The translations under genes and the position numbers were made by a program. Shown in pieces: positions 1 through 5,204 of a stretch of DNA of 5,204 bases. Position 1 is the first letter of the stretch. The number at the start of each line of letters is the position of its first letter. The stretch is from Syntrophomonadaceae bacterium (GTDB lineage: Bacteria; Bacillota_D; Dethiobacteria; DTU022; UBA8154), in contig SKMY01000246.1 of the NCBI GenBank assembly GCA_007120815.1, positions 1 to 5,204 on the forward strand. The letters are read 5' to 3'. The notes under the pieces were generated by a model that was given only the letters and a program-made list of their open reading frames with translations, had not been told where the DNA came from and made no database searches.

Positions 1-975
1 AATTTACGTATCCCCCATTCATTAGCTTCCGTAATTGTTTTTATCTTATTTTTATTCGTCATTGTCTCCATCATCTATTTTATCCCCCCCCTGATCTTCC
101 GGGAAATCAGACAGTTGGCCGGTTATATCAGCACGGATTTTCGCCAGTACGTGATCATGCTCTCTAACCAGTTGCAGGAATTTGATATCCTGTACGATTT
201 GACCATTTCCCAGACCGTTTCCACCAGCATAATGGAATTTATAGAAAGCATCCCATTTATCCTTATCCGGTGGATTAACCGGGTATCGACATTCCAAATA
301 CCCTTTTTAAGCGAGCTCTGGTCCCTTGTTGGCCTTTTCTTCCTTACTTTCTTCCTGCTGCTGGATATTGAAAAAGTAAAGGCATCCCTCGTTTCCTTGT
401 TTCCACCCACCTACCAACACGAAGTTATTCACATTATCAGCATTATTGATGCTAAGGTGGGCGCTTATCTCAGGGGTAACGTACTTCGGTGCACCATTGT
501 TGGCGTTTTTACCGGGTTGGGGCTTTCATGGCTGGGAATGCCCTTTGCCGTTACCCTGGGAATCACTGCAGGACTTTTAAACATTATTCACAACATTGGT
601 CCCCTGCTGGCAGCCATACCTGCAGTTCTGCTCAGCTTGACACCCGGCACGCCTCACCCCCTGATGGTAGCCGGTTTGTACATGATTATTCAAACGGTGG
701 ACCCCTTTATTTTAACCCCTTTTTTGCTGGGCAAAGCGGTCGACCTCAGACCTATTACGGTCATTATCGCCTTGTTAAGCGGGGCTCGATTGATGGGTCT
801 TTTGGGAATTATTTTATCCATCCCGGTTACCGCAATATTAAAAGTGCTGCTAAACCATTATTACATTAAAAAAATGGGCATAGAGATTATCGAAGAAACC
901 AGTCCCGCGGAAGCAGATATAACCATAAAAAAAACGCCCCACTTTATTGAAAAAGGGGCCGAAGTAAAAAACTAA
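1..975 (+). CDS. AI-2E family transporter (PerM/YdiK-type permease), 5'-partial
   Basis: The reading frame is open from base 1, so the gene begins upstream of the window; the first in-window start-like codon (TTG at 115) is internal, because the 38 codons before it encode a clear membrane segment. The 324 visible residues carry a hydrophobic segment at about 7-32, a soluble stretch at about 33-98, then segments at about 101-122, 162-181, 183-213, 220-244 and 252-284, followed by a charged tail. The family pattern is visible: a YLRG turn near residue 155, a GLLNII...IGP segment at 191-201, and a LGKAVDLRP loop before the last hairpin. Family members are usually about 350-370 residues, so perhaps 25-45 are missing. 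Members are multipass inner-membrane proteins, some linked to autoinducer-2 export and others to ion/proton antiport; the substrate here cannot be told. Two normally conserved positions differ (Asn160 after RG, His197 before NIGP). It converges on the minus-strand genes and its last codons overlap their terminator. Confidence 0.9.
   Translation, partial: NLRIPHSLASVIVFILFLFVIVSIIYFIPPLIFREIRQLAGYISTDFRQYVIMLSNQLQEFDILYDLTISQTVSTSIMEFIESIPFILIRWINRVSTFQIPFLSELWSLVGLFFLTFFLLLDIEKVKASLVSLFPPTYQHEVIHIISIIDAKVGAYLRGNVLRCTIVGVFTGLGLSWLGMPFAVTLGITAGLLNIIHNIGPLLAAIPAVLLSLTPGTPHPLMVAGLYMIIQTVDPFILTPFLLGKAVDLRPITVIIALLSGARLMGLLGIILSIPVTAILKVLLNHYYIKKMGIEIIEETSPAEADITIKKTPHFIEKGAEVKN
927..959 (-). terminator. 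Intrinsic terminator of the methyltransferase-trmL-copZ unit
   Basis: Read on the minus strand, bases 959-936 form a hairpin with five G-C pairs (GCCCC/GGGGC), one T-T mismatch, four more pairs (one a G-U wobble), and a four-base loop; this is followed by one G and eight consecutive T (934-927). This is a standard rho-independent terminator for transcripts coming from copZ, about 112 bases after its stop codon. The plus strand lacks a T run after the same hairpin, so it should work in one direction only. The whole element is inside the C-terminal codons of the convergent AI-2E transporter gene. Confidence 0.82.
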
Positions 976-1071
976 TGGCGCCGCTGGGAGTATTTGTTTC
1001 CGTATCGGCTTCCAATGTTCCTCGAGGAAAGCCCAGGGCTTGTTCAAGTATTCCGGGAGCTACAAGTGCCG

Positions 1072-1287
1072 TTAAGTTGTAACGGTATAGCCAGCGTCTT
1101 CGACTTGTTTTTTTAGCCTCTCAACATTTACCCTTCCCGGGTCAAAGGCGACTACCGCCAACCCTTCCTCCAACGATACGTCTGCCTGTAAAACCCCCGG
1201 CACGCCTGTCAACGCTTTTTCCACCGCAGCTTTACAGTGCCCACAGCTCATTCCGCTAATCCTCATACGGGCTTCTTGTACAGCCAT
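1072..1287 (-). CDS. copZ: CopZ-like heavy-metal-associated (HMA) copper chaperone
   Basis: This is a 71-residue single-domain protein of the HMA family (ferredoxin-like fold), cytosolic. The metal site GMSCGHC is at residues 12-18, with Cys15 and Cys18 as the expected Cu(I) ligands, and the C-terminal DAGYTV segment holds the tyrosine (67) typical of bacterial CopZ proteins. The usual length for CopZ is about 68-70 residues, so it is complete. Known members pass Cu(I) to a P-type ATPase or to a copper-sensing repressor; neither partner is in the window. The start at 1287 is preceded by an AGGGGGG run ten bases upstream; a second in-frame ATG (residue 8) has no good ribosome binding site. It lies 35 bp after trmL on the same strand and before the terminator at 959-927, so it is most likely the last gene of that operon. 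Zinc or mercury binding is possible, but the MxCGHC form favours copper. Confidence 0.9.
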   Translation of the reverse strand: MAVQEARMRISGMSCGHCKAAVEKALTGVPGVLQADVSLEEGLAVVAFDPGRVNVERLKKQVEDAGYTVTT

Positions 1288-1322
1288 TTTTTAAACACCC
1301 CCCTCTCTGGCGGCTTTTTCCT

Positions 1323-1784
1323 TCATTCCATTCCGGGAAAACCTTGCTGCCTCAAGGCCTCGAAAAGCACAATAGCTACAGAATTAGAAAGGTTTAAGGA
1401 GCGCTCAATATTTTGTATCATGGGTATTTTCAAGATAGACCCGCTCCATTGTTTTAGCATGGGAAGGGGTAGGCCCTCCGTCTCACTTCCAAAAACCAGG
1501 AAATCATCTCTGCTATAATCAACTTCTGTATAGCATCGCCTTCCCCGGGTGGAAAAGAAATAAAATGAATACTCTCCATATCGCCTTAAAAGCGAGTCAA
1601 AGTCCGGATAGCACGTTAAATTCAAGTAAGGCCAGTAATCCAGTCCGGCCCGGCGCAAGTAACGGTCTTCCAGTGAAAACCCCAATTTTCCCGCCAGGTG
1701 CAGGGCCGTCCCCGTCATAACACAGGTCCGGGCGACATTTCCCGTATTTTGAGGGATCTCGGGGTTGACCAATACCACGTTCAT
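1323..1784 (-). CDS. trmL: tRNA (cytidine(34)-2'-O)-methyltransferase TrmL (SPOUT family)
   Basis: A 153-residue protein that matches the YibK/TrmL/CspR family over its entire length. SPOUT-fold signatures are in order: the N-terminal NPEIPQNTGNVART block at residues 7-20, the RRAGLDYW block at 44-51, the cofactor-knot FGSETEGLP at 98-106, and the C-terminal block IPM...RSLNLSNSVAIVLFEA at about 120-143. In characterised members this enzyme uses S-adenosylmethionine to methylate the 2'-OH of the wobble nucleotide (position 34) of tRNA-Leu isoacceptors, acting as a homodimer in the cytosol. Length is normal for the minimal SPOUT family, with no extra RNA-binding domain. Its ATG overlaps the TGA of the upstream methyltransferase as ATGA, and a strong GAGGAG (1797-1792) sits seven bases before it, so the start is well fixed and translation is probably coupled. 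The copper chaperone follows after 35 bp. Confidence 0.95.
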   Translation of the reverse strand: MNVVLVNPEIPQNTGNVARTCVMTGTALHLAGKLGFSLEDRYLRRAGLDYWPYLNLTCYPDFDSLLRRYGEYSFYFFSTRGRRCYTEVDYSRDDFLVFGSETEGLPLPMLKQWSGSILKIPMIQNIERSLNLSNSVAIVLFEALRQQGFPGME

Positions 1785-2542
1785 GTAATGTCTCCTCGCT
1801 GAAGCACGTAAAACACGTTTCTATCGCTGCTTCCCGGGCTTTCAAAAGAAAAAGCCCTGTAGCATGCTTGAATGATCCAACCGGTTTTTTTGAGGATGGG
1901 TACGATGTCTTCCGTTGAATACGAGCGCTCCCGGTGCTCTTCCTGGATTTTCTTGTAAAAGCCGTTTTCCTTCCGCTGGAAGGCCGTCAGTTTAATAACC
2001 CAGGTCTTATTACCCGGCTCAAAATGACTTTCCCAGATCAACATTAAGTTTTCTTCTTCAAGGACAGCGGTTTCCGGTTTATTCGCTGCAGGTAGTTTTT
2101 CAACCTGGTTCATGTTGAATACAAAGAATCCCCCGGGACGCACAGCAAAATGGATACAGCGCAAGGCTTTTTCCAGATCGGCCTCGGTTAACATGTAGTT
2201 TAAGCCGTCCTGGTAAAGCACAGCAACATCAGCTAGAAAATCGAGCTGCATTTCCCTTAAATCTTGCTGGAAAAAAGAAATATCCAGGCTGTCAAGGCTT
2301 GCTTTGCGGCGGGCCCATTCCAGCATTTCTTCGGAAATATCTACACCATATGCCTGGTAGCCGCGTTTCGCCCAGGGAACTGTCGAGCTTCCTGTCCCGC
2401 AGGCCAGGTCGATGAGCTGACTGCACGGTTGAATATGATGTGTTCTAAAAATGTCTTCCAGGTAATCGGCCCATGCCTCATAGTCAACCCCCGAGAGCAG
2501 GTAATCGTATATCTGGGCCAACCCCGAATAGGGCTGCTGCAT
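1781..2542 (-). CDS. Class I SAM-dependent methyltransferase (YqeM-like)
   Basis: A Rossmann-fold methyltransferase of 253 residues. Motif I is DLACGTG at about residues 45-51, the acidic end of strand 2 is in GVDIS (Asp68), the motif III region is QQD near 92-94, and a YQDGLNYML segment (about 110-118) and RPGG (135-138) follow. The N-terminal YSGLAQIYDYLL...VDYEAWADYL is characteristic of a Bacillota family that includes YqeM; substrate unknown for this protein, small molecule or RNA both being possible. An upstream frame extends to a TTG at 2551, but the AGGAG (2557-2553) would be only one base from it; the ATG at 2542 has a ten-base spacer and is preferred. Its TGA overlaps the trmL ATG by four bases, so the two are translated as a pair. 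It is the first gene of the probable operon, downstream of a TATAAT box at 2635-2630. It could share the RNA-modification role of trmL, but this is only inferred from position. Confidence 0.9.
   Translation of the reverse strand: MQQPYSGLAQIYDYLLSGVDYEAWADYLEDIFRTHHIQPCSQLIDLACGTGSSTVPWAKRGYQAYGVDISEEMLEWARRKASLDSLDISFFQQDLREMQLDFLADVAVLYQDGLNYMLTEADLEKALRCIHFAVRPGGFFVFNMNQVEKLPAANKPETAVLEEENLMLIWESHFEPGNKTWVIKLTAFQRKENGFYKKIQEEHRERSYSTEDIVPILKKTGWIIQACYRAFSFESPGSSDRNVFYVLQRGDIT
1791..1797 (-). promoter_or_regulatory. Ribosome binding site of trmL
   Basis: GAGGAGA on the minus strand, six bases before the ATG at 1784. It lies within the last codons of the upstream methyltransferase and fixes the trmL start within the four-base ATGA overlap. 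Confidence 0.8.
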
Positions 2543-2552
2543 GTTCAACAAA

Positions 2553-2557
2553 CTCCT
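2553..2557 (-). promoter_or_regulatory. Ribosome binding site deciding the methyltransferase start
   Basis: AGGAG on the minus strand, ten bases before ATG 2542, four before TTG 2548 and one before TTG 2551. The spacing rules out the longest frame and favours the ATG. Confidence 0.65.
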
Positions 2558-2629
2558 GAATTATAGTCCCTCACCGCTCACTTCTCCTGGAAAAGGAAAA
2601 AAACAGGGCGATGAGGGCCGAGAACGGAT

Positions 2630-2657
2630 ATTATAGCTTACTGGCTGAGCAGTTCAC
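2630..2657 (-). promoter_or_regulatory. Candidate sigma-A-type promoter for the methyltransferase-trmL-copZ unit
   Basis: A perfect -10 hexamer TATAAT is at 2635-2630 on the minus strand. The best -35 is a poor GTGAAC (2657-2652, three of six matches) at 16 bp, overlapping the stop codon of the Lon-related gene. Transcription would start near 2623 and give a leader of about 80 bases. No hairpin-plus-T-run terminator is visible between the protease gene and this unit, so read-through from the protease is also possible. Confidence 0.4.
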
Positions 2658-5110
2658 CGGCATGAGCACCCCGGGTCACGGCCGTTCTGTCTATCTTTTT
2701 CTGGTTCATGTTCTTCACCTTGCTGCTGTTGGTTTAACAGTTCCGCCAGCTCGCGGAGGCGTTGTTCCACTTTGTGGTTAATCGTGCCTTCTGGGTATTC
2801 ACCAACTTCACTGCGCTCACCGGCCGGGATACCCGTTAATATTTCCAGCCCTTCTTCCACTGTTTTTACTGCATAAATATGAAACTGCTCTTGACGAACG
2901 GCTTCCACAATTTCTTCATCCAGCATGAGGTTGATGATATTCTGGTGAGGGATTATGACCCCTTGGTCTCCTGTCAAACCGTTGAGCTTGCAAGCGGAAA
3001 AAAACCCTTCAACTTTGCGGGTTATCCCTCCTACAGGCTGAATTTCCCCTTTCTGGTTAACCGAGCCGGTTACAGCAATATTCTGCTTTAATGGAATCCC
3101 GGCGATGCTGGACAGCAGTGCATAAAGCTCTGTACTGGATGCGCTGTCACCCTCAATTCCATCATAGGACTGCTCAAAGCACAGTGAGGCAGAAAGGGTA
3201 AGCGGTGTCTGCTGGGCATATTTATGGCCCAGGTAACCGCTGATGATCAGCACACCTTTGTCGTGAATGCGTCCGCTCATCTTACTTTCCCGTTCAATGT
3301 TCACGATTCCACGCCGTCCCAGGTACGTTGAAGCTGTTATACGCGTCGGTCGGGCAAAGGTGTGGTCTCCCAGGTCAATAATGGCAAGCCCGTTCACTTG
3401 CCCTTCTTTTTTCCCTTCAAAATCAAGGAGAATCTGGCCCTCTTCAACCATTTCCAAAAGCTTCATTTCATACTTATCCGAGCGATAGTTTTTTTCACGG
3501 ACGGCCTTATCAACATGGGCAGCTGTCACATATCTTTCACCATCTATTCCTGCCCAGGCATCGGCTTCAAAGAGGATTTCAACAATATCATTAAAGCAAG
3601 TGGTCAGCTTCTCCTGGTGCTCGGCAAGACGCGAACTGTATTCGACAACCCGGGCAACTCCTGTTCTGTCAAAATGCCGGATGCCCTCTCGCTGGCAGTG
3701 GGTGGATATAAATTCGGCCATTTTAGTCATATTTTCCAGTGACCGACCCATAACTGAATCCAGGTCCGCCTTAATTTTAAATAGCTTTCGAAAATCCTCA
3801 TCGTATCGATAGAGAATATGGTACAAAAAAGGATTACCGACAAGGATCACTTTTACTTCCAGGGGAATGGGTTCAGGCTTTAAAGTGGCTAAGGTGAGTA
3901 AAGCGTACTGCTCCCCGATGGTTTCCATGCGAATCTCTTTCGTTTTCAAAACGCGTTTCAACACTTCCCAGGACTGAAAATTTAGAAGCAGGTCCTTGGC
4001 TTGCAGAATTAAGTAACCCCCATTTGCCCGGTGAAGGGCGCCTCCTTTTATCATGGAAAAATCCGTGGTCATTGTTCCAAAACGGTTCTCGTGTTCAACC
4101 CGGCCAATCAGGTTATAGTACGTCGGGTTAGTTTCAATAACGACGGGAGCCCCTTCAAGTTCGCTGTTGTCAATAACCAGGTTAACGGTGTAACGGATTG
4201 ACGCCTCATCCTGGGCCTGCTTTTTTAGCCAGGGAAAGGGAAATTGTTTGTCTTCATCTTCCTCCCTGAAGTCGCTCAACTTTTCTAAAACGTCATCCTG
4301 CAGGGCATCCAGATAGTTCAGCACCCTTGGGAATGCTTCGTATTTTTCCTTGAGTTCGTCGATAAGGTGGCCAACTGCATGGAGGCCGGTTTTTTGTTCC
4401 AGCTCCCGGAATTTATCCTTCATGGTTTTTTCTTCATTTTGGATCTTTCGTACAATTTCCATGGCTTTTAGCTGGACTTCGGTAGATTTTTTCTCCACTT
4501 CTTCCCGCTCTGTTTTTTCAAGCTGATTGAATTCATCTTCATTGAGTTCTTCCCCGTCTTTTAAGGGGACACTTAAAAAGCCGGTACTGGTTCGTTTTAA
4601 AACAAAACCCTTTTCCTGGGCGACGCCATTTAGTTCTTCCATTAACGCTGAGCGGGTTTCCTGGAACTTTTTTAAAATTGCCCCCTTCTGGCGCTCATAT
4701 TCCTCTGTATTAAAAGCTTTGGGTATTTCTTCTTTCAACTCATTTAGAAGGTTATTGATATCCCGGGCAAAAACACTGCCGGTACCTGCCGGAAGATTAA
4801 ATGCAATCGGTTCGCCCGGGTGTTTAAAGTTATATACATAAAGCCAATCATCAGGAACAGGTTGATCGTTTGCTTTTTCCTGAATTTTTGACCGGGCATA
4901 ACTAATTTTTCCGGTACCTGTTAAGCCGGTCATGAAAATATTGTATCCATACCTGTTGATCTGAAGACCGAAATCTATGGCTCTAACCGCTCTTTCCTGG
5001 CCGACTATACCCACCAGGGGTGTTACCTCTTCCGTTGTTTCCAATTCAAAAATATTCGGGTCGCATTTTTTAAAGATCTGCTCCTCTTCCAGACGGTTCA
5101 TCCGTACCAT
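2654..5110 (-). CDS. Lon-related protease with AAA-like module (LonB/LonC type, COG1067-like)
   Basis: An 818-residue protein counted from ATG 5110. Order of parts: an N-terminal segment ending in VGQERAVRAI and GYNIFMTG; a P-loop-like GLTGTGKIS at 62-70 (Lys68); a long, highly charged helical region at about 117-285 likely to form a coiled-coil arm; an ANGGYLILQAKDLL block at about 362-375 where Walker B is expected; VGNP near 424-427 with a sensor-like Asn426; and a Lon peptidase domain at about 569-762. The catalytic dyad is Ser656 in GDSAS and Lys699 in GGITRK, 43 residues apart as in E. coli Lon. There is no Lon substrate-binding N-domain. Proteins of this class degrade unfolded or damaged proteins in the cytosol; those called LonC do so without ATP. 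The tail ends in a QQQQ run and a Cys-Ser-Cys. The frame extends to ATG 5134, but only 5110 (or 5113) has a suitably placed GGGGG. Natural substrates are unknown. Confidence 0.93.
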   Translation of the reverse strand: MVRMNRLEEEQIFKKCDPNIFELETTEEVTPLVGIVGQERAVRAIDFGLQINRYGYNIFMTGLTGTGKISYARSKIQEKANDQPVPDDWLYVYNFKHPGEPIAFNLPAGTGSVFARDINNLLNELKEEIPKAFNTEEYERQKGAILKKFQETRSALMEELNGVAQEKGFVLKRTSTGFLSVPLKDGEELNEDEFNQLEKTEREEVEKKSTEVQLKAMEIVRKIQNEEKTMKDKFRELEQKTGLHAVGHLIDELKEKYEAFPRVLNYLDALQDDVLEKLSDFREEDEDKQFPFPWLKKQAQDEASIRYTVNLVIDNSELEGAPVVIETNPTYYNLIGRVEHENRFGTMTTDFSMIKGGALHRANGGYLILQAKDLLLNFQSWEVLKRVLKTKEIRMETIGEQYALLTLATLKPEPIPLEVKVILVGNPFLYHILYRYDEDFRKLFKIKADLDSVMGRSLENMTKMAEFISTHCQREGIRHFDRTGVARVVEYSSRLAEHQEKLTTCFNDIVEILFEADAWAGIDGERYVTAAHVDKAVREKNYRSDKYEMKLLEMVEEGQILLDFEGKKEGQVNGLAIIDLGDHTFARPTRITASTYLGRRGIVNIERESKMSGRIHDKGVLIISGYLGHKYAQQTPLTLSASLCFEQSYDGIEGDSASSTELYALLSSIAGIPLKQNIAVTGSVNQKGEIQPVGGITRKVEGFFSACKLNGLTGDQGVIIPHQNIINLMLDEEIVEAVRQEQFHIYAVKTVEEGLEILTGIPAGERSEVGEYPEGTINHKVEQRLRELAELLNQQQQGEEHEPEKDRQNGRDPGCSCR

Positions 5111-5116
5111 CATGTT

Positions 5117-5124
5117 CCCCCTTT
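5117..5124 (-). promoter_or_regulatory. Ribosome binding site deciding the Lon-related start
   Basis: AAAGGGGG on the minus strand ends six bases before ATG 5110 and three before ATG 5113; these are adjacent in-frame ATG codons. The far upstream ATG at 5134 has no purine-rich site before it, so the eight extra residues are unlikely to be made. Confidence 0.65.
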
Positions 5125-5189
5125 GCTGGATCATTCAATCATTAACGATGTTTTGTTTTTATTACTTCTCTTTCGCTGTTATTATTCCT

Positions 5190-5203
5190 TTTGTTTAAAC
5201 AAA
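5190..5203. repeat. 14-bp perfect palindrome upstream of the Lon-related gene
   Basis: TTTGTTTAAACAAA reads the same on both strands. It lies about 80 bp before the preferred start of the protease gene, where an operator could sit, but it is AT-rich and at the window edge. The rest of the 5' region (5111-5189) is AT-rich with no convincing -10/-35 pair and no CIRCE or CtsR-type heat-shock operator that I can recognise. Confidence 0.35.
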
Positions 5204-5204
5204 T

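Noticed and set aside
115..975. Treating TTG 115 as the start of the AI-2E transporter.
   Set aside because: The frame stays open back to base 1 and the upstream codons encode the expected first membrane segment, so the gene is truncated by the window edge.
850..1047. 65-codon minus-strand frame starting at a TTG, opposite the end of the transporter gene.
   Set aside because: Weak start with no clear ribosome binding site, it runs through the terminator hairpin, and most of it is antisense to a well-supported membrane protein.
936..1085. Minus-strand open stretch after copZ (reads LTALVAPGILEQALGF and onwards), with a protein-like look.
   Set aside because: No start codon with a ribosome site, about 43 codons only, and it ends inside the terminator hairpin. 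Short open frames are expected here; it could be a relic but I cannot support it.
2560..2565. Second TATAAT as the promoter of the methyltransferase gene.
   Set aside because: Transcription would start at or inside the AGGAG ribosome binding site, and no -35 element is in place.
2600..2660. A terminator after the Lon-related gene, suggested by a T-run on the minus strand (2604-2597).
   Set aside because: No inverted repeat precedes the T-run; the GGCCCTCATCGCCC stretch does not fold on itself.
2264..4841. Several plus-strand frames of 70-126 codons opposite the methyltransferase and protease genes.
   Set aside because: They are antisense to strongly supported coding sequences, are rich in Ser, Arg and Phe as expected from shadow frames, and show no recognisable domains.
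5111..5134. ATG 5134 as the start of the Lon-related protein.
   Set aside because: No ribosome binding site before it; AAAGGGGG lies downstream of it and serves ATG 5110/5113.

Overview
The window looks like chromosomal DNA from a Gram-positive, probably anaerobic member of the Bacillota (Clostridia, of the Desulfotomaculum/Pelotomaculum kind). This is an inference from purine-rich AGGAG/GGGGG ribosome binding sites, the protein families present (a Firmicutes-style DUF-like class I methyltransferase, a long Lon-related protease, an AI-2E family permease) and moderate base composition. Nothing in the sequence fixes the genus. No insertion sequence, phage gene, CRISPR array, tRNA or rRNA is visible.

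Layout. One gene on the plus strand enters from the left edge: the 3' part of an AI-2E/PerM-family membrane protein (1-975, 5' end missing). Everything else is on the minus strand, read right to left: a Lon-related AAA+/serine-lysine protease (5110-2654), a 102-111 bp gap with a good -10 box, then a compact three-gene unit: a class I SAM-dependent methyltransferase (2542-1781), the tRNA 2'-O-methyltransferase trmL (1784-1323, start and stop overlapping as ATGA) and a small CopZ-type metallochaperone (1287-1072). The unit ends in an intrinsic terminator (959-927) that lies inside the 3' end of the convergent permease gene.

How the genes relate. The methyltransferase and trmL are tightly coupled and both use S-adenosylmethionine. 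The copper chaperone follows after 35 bp and is probably co-transcribed, although no copper ATPase or regulator is in view. The protease may have its own transcript or read into the unit, since no terminator is seen after it. I see no evidence for a new defence or mobile system. The points most worth a second look are the altered nucleotide-binding motif of the Lon-related protein, the terminator embedded in a convergent coding sequence, and the copper chaperone placed next to a tRNA-modification gene.
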